Origin: Streptomyces sp. NBC_01775
GTDB lineage: Bacteria > Actinomycetota > Actinomycetes > Streptomycetales > Streptomycetaceae
DNA length: 64,000 bases
NCBI RefSeq assembly: GCF_035917675.1
Contig: NZ_CP109104.1
Span: 6,882,001-6,946,000, forward strand
Reading direction: 5' to 3'
Shown here: piece by piece, positions 52,548 through 61,326 of the stretch
Layout of the letters: every line of letters starts with the position of its first letter
Numbering within the stretch: position 1 is the first letter of the stretch
Notes under the pieces: generated by a model
The model's database searches: none
Told to the model about the DNA's origin: nothing
Seen by the model: the letters and a program-made list of their open reading frames with translations, nothing else
Made by a program: the position numbers and the translations under genes

Positions 52548-53996
52548 TCACCGCACGGGCACGCCCAGCAGTGGCCAGACCGCGAGGGCGAAGGCGAGTA
52601 CGAGCAGGGCCGTCAGCGGCGCCAGCACGGCCGACAGCCGCAGCAGGTCACGCGGTGTGTACGTCGGCGTGTGCGCGGGGGCGCCGGGCACCTCGGCGAA
52701 GAGCGCCACCGGCTTGGCGGAGGCGGGCAGCGTGTGGCAGAAACCGGCGGCGGCGGTCGAGGCGAGCGCGGCGGAGACCGGGTTGACCCCGGCGCCCGCC
52801 GCAGCGGCCACCACCAGCGGCACCAGCACACTGGAGCGCGCCGAGCGCGACTGGAGCAGCAGATGTGCCCCCGTACTCACCACCACGACGGCGGCGAGGA
52901 ACGCCCACGGCGGCACGGCGGCCCCGCCCGGCAGCCCGCTGACCAGCCATCTCGCGGCGCCGGAGTCGGACAGTGCGAGTCCCATCGCCATGGTCGCCGC
53001 CATGAACAGCAGCAGCGACCACGGCACCGTCTTCAGCGCGTCCCTCAGCCCCACCGTCCCCAGCGCGGGTGAGGCGGCCACCACGGCGCCGGTCAGCGCG
53101 ACCAGCGCGGGCGAGATCCCGTGCAGCGGCTCGCTGCACCACAGCGCGACGACGGTGACCAGTAGCAGCGCCGCCCTGGCCTCCGGCGGGGAGAGCGGCC
53201 CGGTGACGGTGGCCTCCGAGTGCCGCTGGATGTCCTCGACCGTGATACGGACGTCACCGCGCCGCTCCGCGCGGCGCGTGGTCGTCAACAGCACGGCCTC
53301 GGCCGTCAGATGGGAGGACGCGATGGCCAGCGGCAGCCCCAGCAGCAGCCACTGGGTGAAGCCGACATGCTCGCCCGCCGACTCCCACAGCACGCTGACC
53401 GTGATCAGATGCGCGCCCGCGCCGATCAGCGTCGCCACGGCCGACAGCAGGATGACGGTGGGGAACAGCAGCGCGAGCATCACCACCAGCCGGCGGCGCT
53501 CCCGCAGCACGGCGGCCAGCGCGAGGAAGACCGGCAGCGCCAGCGCGGCCCGGCCGGAGGTCGCCGGTATCGCGAAGGCGCTCACCACCAGCGCGGCCGT
53601 CGTCAGATGCACCAGCTGCCGCACCGAGCGCGCCCCGCTGACCAGGAACGCGGCGGCCCGCGCCGCCAGCCCTGTCCGGGAGACGGCGGCTGCGAGGACG
53701 AAGGCGCAGATCAGCAGCCACACCGTCGCGTCGCCCAGGGTGCCGAAGAGGGTGTCGGAGGAGATGACACCGGTGGCGGCCAGCGCCAGCCCCGCGCCGA
53801 GCGCGATATAGGTGTCGTCGATCGGGGTGCCGATCCACGCGCAGGTCGCCAGTACGAAGACGGCCAGCGTGATCCGCGCGTCCCCGCCCAGCCCGGCGAA
53901 GTTGCCGGGCACCGCGAGCAGCGCGCACACGCTCAGCGCCCCGCAGAGAACACAGAGGGGGACCGCCTGCCGGAGAGTGAGCGCCGCTGCTGTCAT
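52548..53996 (-). CDS. SLC13/DASS-type divalent anion transporter
   Basis: A 482-residue protein with about 12 membrane segments. It shows 'FVLATCAWIGTPIDDTYIAL', 'IGAGAHLITVSVLW' and 'ALASTAAAGFCHTLPASAKP', the pattern of the CitT/SLC13 dicarboxylate-citrate-sulfate transporters. Next to glycerate kinase it may import a glycerate-like or tartronate-like acid; that is inference. The two-component genes ending at 54112 lie upstream on the same strand. Confidence 0.87.
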   Translation of the reverse strand: MTAAALTLRQAVPLCVLCGALSVCALLAVPGNFAGLGGDARITLAVFVLATCAWIGTPIDDTYIALGAGLALAATGVISSDTLFGTLGDATVWLLICAFVLAAAVSRTGLAARAAAFLVSGARSVRQLVHLTTAALVVSAFAIPATSGRAALALPVFLALAAVLRERRRLVVMLALLFPTVILLSAVATLIGAGAHLITVSVLWESAGEHVGFTQWLLLGLPLAIASSHLTAEAVLLTTTRRAERRGDVRITVEDIQRHSEATVTGPLSPPEARAALLLVTVVALWCSEPLHGISPALVALTGAVVAASPALGTVGLRDALKTVPWSLLLFMAATMAMGLALSDSGAARWLVSGLPGGAAVPPWAFLAAVVVVSTGAHLLLQSRSARSSVLVPLVVAAAAGAGVNPVSAALASTAAAGFCHTLPASAKPVALFAEVPGAPAHTPTYTPRDLLRLSAVLAPLTALLVLAFALAVWPLLGVPVR

Positions 53997-54111
53997 GGAC
54001 AGGAGTCTTCGGCCCGGGTATGAGCCCCCAATGAGCGCGTTATGAAGGCGACTTCATGCGGGCCCTCACGAAGGGGGCGTCGCGCAGGCCCTCACGAAGG
54101 CGGCCCAGCCC

Positions 54112-54771
54112 CTACGGCAGCCGGTATCCCATACCCCGCACCGTCTCCACCCGCTCGGCGCCCAGCTTCTTGCGCAGGGCCCGGACATACACGTCCACGA
54201 TGTTCGAGCCGGGGTCGAAGTCGTAGCCCCACACGTGCGAGAGGATCTGCTCGCGCGCCAGCACCTGCCCGGGATGGCGCAGGAACAGCTCCAGCAGCAC
54301 GAACTCACGAGCCGTCAGGTCCACCGTGCGCCCGCCCGCGCGGGCTCTGCGGGTGCGCAGGTCCAGCGACAGCTCTCCGCTGCGCAGCACGGTGACCTCC
54401 GGCACCCGCGCCGCCGTACGCAGCCGCAGCCGCACCCGGGCGAGCAGTTCCTCGAAGCGGAACGGCTTGGTCATCCAGTCGTCGGCGCCGCCCTCCAGCC
54501 CGGCGACGGTGTCCCGCACCGAGTCCCGCGCTGTCAGCACGATCACGGGGACCGTCACCCGCGCCTCGCGCAGCTCCCGCAGCACGGTGAACCCGTCCTT
54601 GCCCGGCAGCCCGATGTCGAGGACGACCAGGTCGAAGCCGCCGCTGCGGGCGTAGTGGTAGGCCGTGTCACCGTCGGCGGCCACCGTCGTGGTGAAGCCG
54701 CTGGCCCGCAGCCCCTTCTCGACGAACGCGGCGATCCTTGCCTCGTCCTCCACGATCAGAATCCGGTTCAT
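54112..54771 (-). CDS. OmpR/PhoB-family response regulator
   Basis: The receiver has 'ILIVEDEARIAAFVEKGLRA', the phosphoacceptor Asp in 'LVVLDIGLPGKDG', 'VIVLTARDS' and Lys in 'MTKPFRFEELLAR'. The winged helix (about 125-219) has 'LTAREFVLLELFLRHPGQVL' and 'VYVRALRKKLGAERVETVRG'. The 219-residue protein is coupled by an ATGA overlap to its kinase. ATG 54771 follows GGAGGAG. Confidence 0.95.
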   Translation of the reverse strand: MNRILIVEDEARIAAFVEKGLRASGFTTTVAADGDTAYHYARSGGFDLVVLDIGLPGKDGFTVLRELREARVTVPVIVLTARDSVRDTVAGLEGGADDWMTKPFRFEELLARVRLRLRTAARVPEVTVLRSGELSLDLRTRRARAGGRTVDLTAREFVLLELFLRHPGQVLAREQILSHVWGYDFDPGSNIVDVYVRALRKKLGAERVETVRGMGYRLP

Positions 54772-56366
54772 GGCTCCTCCCCTGGAGTCCGGTGTGCGCC
54801 GTCCCGTGAGGCGCCGTCCGCCGCCTCGTCCCGTGCGTGGTCCGGGAGGAGGAGGACGAAGGTGGCGCCGCCGCCGTCGGTCGTCCGCGCGGCGACCCGG
54901 CCGCCGGGGTGTCCCTCGGCGATGGCCTTGACGATCGAGAGGCCCAGCCCCGCGCCGCTGCCCCGCGAGCCGCGCCGCGCGGTGCCTCTGCGGAACCGCT
55001 CGAAGATCACCTCGGCGTCCTGGGGGCTGACCCCGGGCCCGCTGTCCGCGACGTACAGCTCCACCGCGCCCTCCTCGGGGCGGCGCCGCGAGCCGATCCG
55101 TACGGGGGCGCCGGGCGCGGTGTGCTGCACGGCGTTCTGGGCGAGCTGCACCATCGCCTGGGTGACCCGCTGCGGGTCGAGCAGCACCGTGCCCTCGGCC
55201 ACCTGTGCGAGCTGCCAGTCGCGCTCGGCCAGGGTGCGCGCCTTGACGAAGACGTCCGCCGTCAGCTCGGCCAGCTCCACCGGTTCGGGCGTGACGAAGT
55301 CGGGCCGCTCGGCCTTGGCGAGCAGCAGCAGGTCCTCGACGATGCGGCTCATCCGGTCCAGCTCGTCGGTGACCACCCGTACGGTCTCCTCGCGCTCCTC
55401 GGGCCCGTCGCCCATCAGCTCCAGGTGGCCGCGGACGATGGTGATGGGGGTGCGCAGTTCGTGCCCCGCGTCGTCCACGAACTGCCGCTGCCCGGCGAAG
55501 GCCCGCTCCAGCCGGTCCAGCATGGCGTTGAAGGTCTCGGCCAGCGCCGAGATGTCGTCCCGGCCGCGCACCGGGATGCGCCGCGTCAGGTCCTGCTCGG
55601 TCAGCTGTGCGGCCGTCGTGCGCACCAGCCGTACGGGCGCCAGGATGCGGCCCGCGACCGCCCAGCCGATGCCGCAGGTCAGCAGCAGTGCGACGCCGGA
55701 TATGGCCAGCAGGACGCGGAAGACCGTCTCGGGCCCGGCCTGTTCGCGGTCGATGTGGAGCGCCGTCACGAAGGTGCCCGACGGTGCGCCGCCGCCCGGC
55801 TCGATGGTCACCCGCGCCCAGCGCACCTCGCCCTGCGCCCTGTGCAGGGTGCCGCTGCGCGCCTCGCCGGAGACGATACGGCGCAGCGCCGCCTTGTCCC
55901 GGTGCAGCGGCAGGGCGGAGGGGATGTCGCGGCCCTGCCGGATGACCTTGCCGCGCACCACGCCGAGCAACTCCTCGTCGGGGTCGGAGTACTGCCGCTC
56001 CAAGAAGACCTGAAGCAGCCGTCTGGCGTCGGTGAAGGGCCGCCCGGTCTCCGGGTCCCGGCCGCGCCGTACGAAGTTGGCGAACTCCCCGGTCTCCTGC
56101 TCCAGCAGCCGCGTCACGCGGTGTTCCACGTCCCGGACGAGGATCGAGCGGGTGGTGGTGGCCACCGCTCCGAGCGCCACGGCCATGACGGCCAGCAGCC
56201 ACAGCAGGATGCGGACCCGCGCCGATATCCAGGTCGGTGCCGTGGACCTCGCCGGGCCCGGACCCCGCGGCTCCTCACCCGTCGTCGCCCGGACCGTCGT
56301 CGTCCCGCTCGTTCTTGTCGTCGCCCCGGTCGTCGTTGCCGTCGGTTCCGTCATCGTCGCTCGCAT
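54768..56366 (-). CDS. Sensor histidine kinase, HAMP/HisKA type
   Basis: A membrane helix at about residues 51-72 is followed by a sensor region of about 135 residues, a second helix (about 215-237), a HAMP segment ('GRILAPVRLVRTTAAQL') and HisKA 'FVDDAGHELRTPITIVRGHL' with the phosphoacceptor His. The HATPase has 'QLAQNAVQHTAPG', 'VADSGPGVSPQ' and 'GSGAGLGLSIVKAIAEGHPG'. The first 48 residues are Thr/Arg-rich and overlap the preceding gene by about 90 nt. Start ATG 56366 or 56354 is the only canonical choice. The trigger is unknown. Confidence 0.92.
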   Translation of the reverse strand: MRATMTEPTATTTGATTRTSGTTTVRATTGEEPRGPGPARSTAPTWISARVRILLWLLAVMAVALGAVATTTRSILVRDVEHRVTRLLEQETGEFANFVRRGRDPETGRPFTDARRLLQVFLERQYSDPDEELLGVVRGKVIRQGRDIPSALPLHRDKAALRRIVSGEARSGTLHRAQGEVRWARVTIEPGGGAPSGTFVTALHIDREQAGPETVFRVLLAISGVALLLTCGIGWAVAGRILAPVRLVRTTAAQLTEQDLTRRIPVRGRDDISALAETFNAMLDRLERAFAGQRQFVDDAGHELRTPITIVRGHLELMGDGPEEREETVRVVTDELDRMSRIVEDLLLLAKAERPDFVTPEPVELAELTADVFVKARTLAERDWQLAQVAEGTVLLDPQRVTQAMVQLAQNAVQHTAPGAPVRIGSRRRPEEGAVELYVADSGPGVSPQDAEVIFERFRRGTARRGSRGSGAGLGLSIVKAIAEGHPGGRVAARTTDGGGATFVLLLPDHARDEAADGASRDGAHRTPGEEP

Positions 56367-56622
56367 CGTCGGTGGCCGGCGGCTCGTCGGTGGCGGGCGG
56401 ACGGGGCACCGTCTCGTCGCCGGGCGGCCGGGAGGCGGAGCCCGAGGGCTTGCCCGGCGTGCCGGGCGAGGAGGTGCCGGACGGTCCCTCGCTCTCCAGC
56501 TCGACCTTCGCGGGCGGCTCGGGAGGGTCCGGGCTGTCGGTGAGCGCGTAACTGGTGACGGCGATGCCCAGCGGGATCGCCACCACCGCGGCGAGAGTCG
56601 CTATGCGGTGGGAGAAGGCCAT
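56275..56622 (-). CDS. Small secreted acidic protein
   Basis: The 115-residue product has a signal peptide ('MAFSHRIATLAAVVAIPLGI', cleavage near 'SYALTDS') and a mature part rich in Pro, Ser, Asp and Glu, ending in a long Asp/Gly/Asn run. It has no catalytic motif. Position immediately upstream of, and overlapping, the kinase gene suggests it may be a partner of the sensor or an acidic metal- or cation-binding protein; that is inference. The Asp-rich end is read from the same DNA that encodes the kinase N-terminus. Confidence 0.65.
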   Translation of the reverse strand: MAFSHRIATLAAVVAIPLGIAVTSYALTDSPDPPEPPAKVELESEGPSGTSSPGTPGKPSGSASRPPGDETVPRPPATDEPPATDDASDDDGTDGNDDRGDDKNERDDDGPGDDG

Positions 56623-56734
56623 ACGGGGAAGGCTGCCCGGCGCACCCCGCCCCCGGGATGAAGCCCGGATGAGGAAACCTTCATCAAGGAGTCAAGGCCG
56701 CTCAGGAACCAAGGTGCTCAGAGAGCGGGGCTGC

Positions 56735-57016
56735 TCAGGAGTCCAGGCCGATGGCGAAGGCCGACTCCAGGTCGTGTTGCGAGTACGTACGGAAGGCGAT
56801 GTGGGTCTCCGTCGACTCCACCCCCGGCACCTTGCTGATCCGGCCCGGGATCACCTCCGCCAGGTCGTCGTGGCGGGCCACCCGGACCATGGCGATCAGA
56901 TCGTGCGCACCCGTCACCGAGTAGACCTCGCTGACACCCTCCAGAGCGGCGATCTGCTCGGCGATCTCGGGGATGCGGTCGGTGCTGGTCTTGATGAGCA
57001 CGATCGAAGTGATCAC
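56735..57016 (-). CDS. Lrp/AsnC ligand-binding (RAM) domain protein
   Basis: A 93-residue stand-alone RAM domain ('ITSIVLIKTSTDRIPEIAEQ', 'EVYSVTGAHDLIAMVRVARH', 'PGVESTETHIAF') without the usual AsnC helix-turn-helix. Such proteins bind amino acids or similar ligands and may modulate full-length Lrp proteins. GTG 57016 overlaps the rhomboid stop as GTGA, so the pair is translationally coupled. Confidence 0.9.
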   Translation of the reverse strand: MITSIVLIKTSTDRIPEIAEQIAALEGVSEVYSVTGAHDLIAMVRVARHDDLAEVIPGRISKVPGVESTETHIAFRTYSQHDLESAFAIGLDS

Positions 57017-57771
57017 GGCTGGGTCTCTCCCTCTGACGCCGGGGTTGGCCCCGTCACCTTAGCCCGGCGGTATCTCAGCCAGGCGTAGAGGAAGCCGAGG
57101 GCGAAGCCGACCACATGAGCCAGGTACGCGACGCCGGGACCGTCCCCGTCCTGCCGCGCGGCCAGCCACTGGAGCGTCAGCCAGAACAGCAGGACGGCCC
57201 AGGCGGGGAAGCGCAGTGGCAGGAAGAAGAGGAAGGGGAAGACGCTGGTGACCCGGGCGCGGGGAAAGAGGTAGAGAAAGGCTCCGAGGACGGCGGAGAT
57301 CGCCCCCGAGGCGCCCACCAGCGTCTCGGCGGACCCGGGGTGTGCCGCCGCGTAGCAGAGCATCGCGGCATAGCCGGTGGCCGCGTAGAACAGCGCGAAG
57401 CGCGCCGCTCCCATCCGCCGCTCGACCAGCCCGCCGAAGACGAACAAGAAGAGCAGGTTGCCGAGCAGATGCAGCCAGTTGCCGTGCAGGAACAGCGCGG
57501 TCAGCGGCGCCGTCAACGGCCGGAGCGCGCCGCTCAGCAGCGTGTGGGGCACCACCCCCCACCGGCTGAAGTAGTCCGACTGGGCCTCGCGCAGCGCCGC
57601 ACCCGTGCCGTAGGAACGGACGAGGCCGGAGGCGGGCCCGGTCAGGAAGATCAGGCAGCAGGAGCCGATGAGGGCGTAGGTCATCAGGGGCCGCGCCCCC
57701 TCGTGCGGGCCGTGGCCGCCGTGCGGGTCGCGGTCCTGGGGCGTCGCGTCAGCGCGGTCCGTGGCGTCCAT
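57013..57771 (-). CDS. Rhomboid-family intramembrane serine protease
   Basis: Six or seven membrane helices are present. The catalytic Ser is in 'TLVGASGAISAVLGAFLY' (GxSG) and the partner His in 'VAYLAHVVGFALGFLYAWL'. The helix-2 oxyanion region is 'LFLHGNWLHLLGNLLFLFVF'. 252 residues from ATG 57771; ATG 57783 is an alternative. It cleaves membrane proteins within the bilayer; the substrate is unknown. It is upstream of and coupled to the AsnC/RAM gene. Confidence 0.92.
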   Translation of the reverse strand: MDATDRADATPQDRDPHGGHGPHEGARPLMTYALIGSCCLIFLTGPASGLVRSYGTGAALREAQSDYFSRWGVVPHTLLSGALRPLTAPLTALFLHGNWLHLLGNLLFLFVFGGLVERRMGAARFALFYAATGYAAMLCYAAAHPGSAETLVGASGAISAVLGAFLYLFPRARVTSVFPFLFFLPLRFPAWAVLLFWLTLQWLAARQDGDGPGVAYLAHVVGFALGFLYAWLRYRRAKVTGPTPASEGETQP

Positions 57772-57946
57772 GGCCCGGATCATGACGGCTGGGTGTCGGC
57801 CCGTACTCCCCGACACACGCGGCGGTCCGCAGGCCGTAGGGTTTAAGGGAAGAGAGCCCGCGCTGCATGTCCGCGACGTGCCGTACGAAGTCGCCCCGGT
57901 CCCCGGAAGCCGACCGGGCGATCCAACGATGAGACGAGGCGAGACG

Positions 57947-58186
57947 ATGGCGGTCCCCACGCCCACGGCCGAGACCCGCTGGCGCTGCACCCTGTGCGGC
58001 AATCTGACCCGGTTCGACGTGACGCGCTCCAGCAAGGTGGTGGAGTACGTCCATCTGGACCTGGCCGGTGCGCCGAAGGTGGAGGAGCGGGAGGTGCTCA
58101 GTGAGAGCATCGAGTCCGTGCGCTGCCGCTGGTGCAACGCGGTGGACCAGATCGAGCTGGTGGACCGGCCGAGCGCAGAGGTCTGA
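57947..58186 (+). CDS. Small zinc-ribbon protein
   Basis: The 79-residue protein has two cysteine pairs, 'WRCTLCGNLTRFDVTRS' and 'VRCRWCNAVDQIEL', likely binding one zinc. ATG 57947 or 57929 may be used. It is followed after 26 nt by the NYN-domain gene and may be cotranscribed with it. Function unknown. Confidence 0.85.
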   Translation: MAVPTPTAETRWRCTLCGNLTRFDVTRSSKVVEYVHLDLAGAPKVEEREVLSESIESVRCRWCNAVDQIELVDRPSAEV

Positions 58187-58212
58187 GGACTCAGGAACGG
58201 CAGGTGTGACCG

Positions 58213-59670
58213 GTGGTGGAACGGACGGGTGGTGACCGCGAGCAGTCGGCCTCGGCTGCCCAGGCGGGAGCGGCCCCCGCCCCGCCCGGGGAAGACACCT
58301 CGAGCGAGGATGGCCGGGCCCCCGGCGAGGACCAGGCCCGTGAGGAGGAGCAGCCCCGCGAGGAAGGGCTGGATCGGCCGCTGCCGGAGAAGGTGCGGCA
58401 CAGGGTCGTCGCCTTCACCGGTGAGGCACTCGGCGGGCTGACCATCGCGGAACTCCCCGCCCCGTTGCGGCAGTACGCCCGCTTCACCCCCCAGCGCCGC
58501 GCCAAGTTCGGCGGCAACGCCATGGCGGCTGCCCTGGAGAGCGACGCCGCCTTCCGCCAGCGCATCGGCGCCCGGCTGCGAGAACAGGTTCCCGAGTTGT
58601 CGGCCGCACTCGACGAGGGAACGCCGCCGCCCGCCGCCGACCCGGTGGACGTGGCGGCGGCGGCCTATGTGCTGCGTCCGGCGGGCTGGGCCAAGCTCGT
58701 GGCCGCCGCGGGCGAGGAGGCCCAGCGCGCCCAGGCGGAGCGCGCGGGCGAGGAGGCCCAGCGGGAGCTGACGCGGCTGCGCGAGGAGCTGGACCAGGCC
58801 AGGGGAGCGGCCCGCGACGAGGGGGAGCGCGGCCGGCGCGAGCTGGAGGCACTGCGCAAGGAACTCGACGGCACCCAGCGCAAGCTGCGCAGCGCCCAGG
58901 CCGACGTACGCCGCGGCGAGGCGGCCCAGCGCAAGCTCCGGAGCGAGCTGGAGGCGGCACGCGGCGCGGCGAGCGCGGAGAAGACGGCGGCCGACAGCGA
59001 GGTCCGCCGGCTGAAGGCCCGCCTGGCCGAGGCCGAAACGGCGCTGGAGTCCGGCCGGCGCGCGGCGCGCGAGGGCCGCAGCGTCGAGGACATGCGCGTG
59101 AAGCTGCTGCTCGACACCGTGCTGGACGCCGCGCAGGGGCTGCGCCGCGAGCTGGCGCTCCCGCCGTCCGAGAGCCGCCCGGCGGATACGGTCGAGGCGG
59201 TCGAGCCCGGCAGGATGTCCCCCAAGGACGTGGCCGCGCGAGCCCTTTCGGAGACCGACCCCGCGCTGCTCGACCAACTCCTCGCGCTCCCGCAGGCCCA
59301 CCTGGTGGTGGACGGCTACAACGTCACCAAGACCGGCTATCCGGCGCTGCCGCTGGAGAAGCAGCGGCTGCGGCTGCTGGGCGGACTCGCCGTGCTGGCG
59401 GCCCAGTCGGGGGCCGAGGCCACCTGTGTCTTCGACGGCGCCGAGCTGGCCGCGCCGGTGCTGCTCGCGCCGCCGCGCGGGGTGCGGGTGCTGTTCTCCA
59501 AGCCGAAGCAGACCGCGGATGAGCTGATCCGCCGTCTGGTGCGCGCCGAACCCCCGGGCCGTCCCGTGGTGGTGGTCTCCTCCGACCGCGAGGTCGCCGA
59601 CGGCTGCGCCGCGGCGGGCGCCCGGCCGGTCGCTTCCACGCTGCTCCTCAAGCGCCTTGCGCGCACCTGA
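58213..59670 (+). CDS. NYN-domain (YacP/Rae1-like) ribonuclease with coiled coil
   Basis: A low-complexity acidic N-terminus (1-55) is followed by a helical domain (about 58-160), a long Glu/Arg/Ala coiled coil (about 165-300), and a C-terminal NYN/PIN-like nuclease domain. In it 'AHLVVDGYNVTKTGYPALPL', 'EATCVFDGAEL' and 'VVVVSSDREVADGCAAAGAR' supply the acidic residues. The nuclease domain resembles YacP/Rae1, which cuts mRNA on ribosomes in Bacillus. The long N-terminal extension is the actinobacterial form. GTG 58213 starts it. Confidence 0.87.
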   Translation: MVERTGGDREQSASAAQAGAAPAPPGEDTSSEDGRAPGEDQAREEEQPREEGLDRPLPEKVRHRVVAFTGEALGGLTIAELPAPLRQYARFTPQRRAKFGGNAMAAALESDAAFRQRIGARLREQVPELSAALDEGTPPPAADPVDVAAAAYVLRPAGWAKLVAAAGEEAQRAQAERAGEEAQRELTRLREELDQARGAARDEGERGRRELEALRKELDGTQRKLRSAQADVRRGEAAQRKLRSELEAARGAASAEKTAADSEVRRLKARLAEAETALESGRRAAREGRSVEDMRVKLLLDTVLDAAQGLRRELALPPSESRPADTVEAVEPGRMSPKDVAARALSETDPALLDQLLALPQAHLVVDGYNVTKTGYPALPLEKQRLRLLGGLAVLAAQSGAEATCVFDGAELAAPVLLAPPRGVRVLFSKPKQTADELIRRLVRAEPPGRPVVVVSSDREVADGCAAAGARPVASTLLLKRLART

Positions 59671-59862
59671 GATCGACCCCGCGCCGGGGCCCGCGCCGGA
59701 GCTCGTGACGAGGCCCGCGCGAAATCCGCACCGGAGCCGCACAACTGGAGCGCACGGGAGCCGGTAGGAGCCTGCACGGTTAGCGCTCCGTGAGCCCGTG
59801 CTCGCTGGCTGTGGGTGTTGAGTAAAGAATGCGCTTGTGGGGCGCCTTTTTCTCTGAGGGAT

Positions 59863-59891
59863 TTGATCCGATCAATGGGCATGGCTAGTGT
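59863..59891 (+). promoter_or_regulatory. Candidate housekeeping promoter of the first NlpC/P60 gene
   Basis: TTGATC at 59863-59868 and TAGTGT at 59886-59891 are spaced by 17 nt. They lie about 150 nt before the start codon. The rest of the 372-nt gap 59671-60042 shows no gene. Confidence 0.4.
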
Positions 59892-60042
59892 CTGGCCTCG
59901 AACCTTCGCTCGGTTGATCACCTACCCGGGGTGACAGCGGAGGACCGCCTTGTTCCGCCGAGTTGAGACCGCCCAGTCGCAGTGAACGCGGAGCCGGAAG
60001 TGACCGACCGGCAGGCGGCTGAGGAAGAAGGAGCTCGCCCCA

Positions 60043-61068
60043 GTGGCGTCCCACCGTCGTCCCAAGCAGCCGAGCCGCACACGCGTCAGCGTCCTCACGG
60101 TGACCGCAGCGGCAGCCGTCGCCCTCACCTCCCAGGCGGCCCACGCCGATCCGCAGTCCTCCAAGAAGGACGTCAAGGAGAAGGTCGACAAGCTCTACGA
60201 GGACGCCGAGGCGGCCACCGAGAAGTACAACGGCGCCAAGGAGAAGCAGAGCAAGCTCCAGACGCAGGTTGAGAACCTCCAAGGCAGCGTCGCGCGCGGT
60301 CAGGGTGACCTCAACAAGATGCGCAACAAGCTCGGTTCGATGGCCACGGCGCAGTACCGCTCGGGCGCCATCGACCCGTCCGTGCAGCTCTTCCTCTCCT
60401 CCGACCCGGACAACTACCTGGACCGGGCCTCGGCCATGGACCAGTTGAGCACCAAGCAGGCCTCGGCGCTCAAGAAGATCCAGGCCAAGCAGCGCACCCT
60501 CGCCCAGCAGCGCAAGGAAGCCTCCGGCAAGCTGAAGGACCTCGCCAGCACCCGCAAGGAGCTGGGCGACAAGAAGAGCAAGATCCAGGGCAAGCTCTCC
60601 AAGGCCCAGTCGCTCCTCAACTCCATGAGTGCCAAGGAGCGCGCGAAGATCGCCGCCAAGCAGAAGCGCGCCGACCGCGCCTCCAGCGACCGGGCGGATC
60701 TGGGCAACTCGAAGGGATCCGGGCGCGCGGGCGCCGCCTTCGCCGCCGCCAAGACCAAGATCGGCTCGCCCTACGTGTGGGGCGCCACCGGTCCCAGCTC
60801 CTTCGACTGCTCCGGGCTGACCTCCTGGGCGTACAAGCAGGCGGGCGTCTCCCTGCCGCGTACCTCCCAGGCGCAGGCGAGCGCGGGCACCAGGATCCCC
60901 AGCCAGAGCCAGCTCAAGGTCGGCGACCTGGTGATGTTCTACGACGACCTGCACCACATCGGCCTCTACGCGGGCAACGGCCAGGTGCTGCACGCGCCCA
61001 AGCCGGGTGCCAACGTGCGCTTCGAGTCGATCAACAACATGCCGTTCATGTACGGCGTGCGGGTCTGA
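60043..61068 (+). CDS. Secreted NlpC/P60 peptidoglycan hydrolase
   Basis: A signal peptide (about 1-35, 'VLTVTAAAAVALTSQAAHAD') precedes a coiled-coil region (40-215) and an NlpC/P60 domain. Catalytic residues are Cys256 in 'FDCSGLTSWAY', His305 in 'LHHIGLYAGNG' and His317 in 'VLHAPKPGA'. Such enzymes cut the D-Glu to diamino acid bond in stem peptides; the coiled coil may regulate or bind partners, as in RipA-type hydrolases. GTG 60043 has GAAGAAGGAG upstream. A paralogue follows. Confidence 0.95.
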   Translation: MASHRRPKQPSRTRVSVLTVTAAAAVALTSQAAHADPQSSKKDVKEKVDKLYEDAEAATEKYNGAKEKQSKLQTQVENLQGSVARGQGDLNKMRNKLGSMATAQYRSGAIDPSVQLFLSSDPDNYLDRASAMDQLSTKQASALKKIQAKQRTLAQQRKEASGKLKDLASTRKELGDKKSKIQGKLSKAQSLLNSMSAKERAKIAAKQKRADRASSDRADLGNSKGSGRAGAAFAAAKTKIGSPYVWGATGPSSFDCSGLTSWAYKQAGVSLPRTSQAQASAGTRIPSQSQLKVGDLVMFYDDLHHIGLYAGNGQVLHAPKPGANVRFESINNMPFMYGVRV

Positions 61069-61090
61069 ACTACCGCGTGCGGGCCTGAAC
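61051..61090. repeat. 20-nt tandem duplication across the NlpC/P60 stop codon
   Basis: Copies 61051-61070 and 61071-61090 differ at two positions (TACGGCGTGCGGGTCTGAAC and its neighbour). The first contains the TGA stop of the NlpC/P60 gene. Confidence 0.85.
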
Positions 61091-61254
61091 TTCCGGCGGG
61101 TTTCCGCCTGATCACCAGGCAGTGTGATGAGAGGTAAACGTCGTTCTTCCGGGTGAAACCGGCCGGGTGCGGATGACCTTCGAATCCGGCCGGTGACCTG
61201 CACCGTAGGCCACTTGCACAGGGACCGTGCCGATTCGCCGACGAGGCGCGGTCC

Positions 61255-61284
61255 TTGGACCCTCTGTAAGGACGCGGCTACATT
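61255..61284 (+). promoter_or_regulatory. Candidate housekeeping promoter of the second NlpC/P60 gene
   Basis: TTGGAC at 61255-61260 and TACATT at 61279-61284 are spaced by 18 nt, about 43 nt before the GTG start. This gives the second gene its own promoter in a 258-nt gap. Confidence 0.45.
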
Positions 61285-61326
61285 CTGCGGGCGCAACTTC
61301 GCCTAGCGGAAGGACCGCCTCCTCCA

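Noticed and set aside
57013..59742. A 909-codon open frame on the minus strand running through the rhomboid gene and across the NYN gene
   Set aside because: Only the part to 57771 matches rhomboid. The remainder is antisense to the NYN-domain gene and reflects the high GC content.
59671..60042. Possible ydaO (cyclic di-AMP) riboswitch ahead of the NlpC/P60 gene, as found for other streptomycete wall hydrolases
   Set aside because: I could not find the conserved GGGGAACC / GGGUGAAU-type core; only a candidate promoter is supported.
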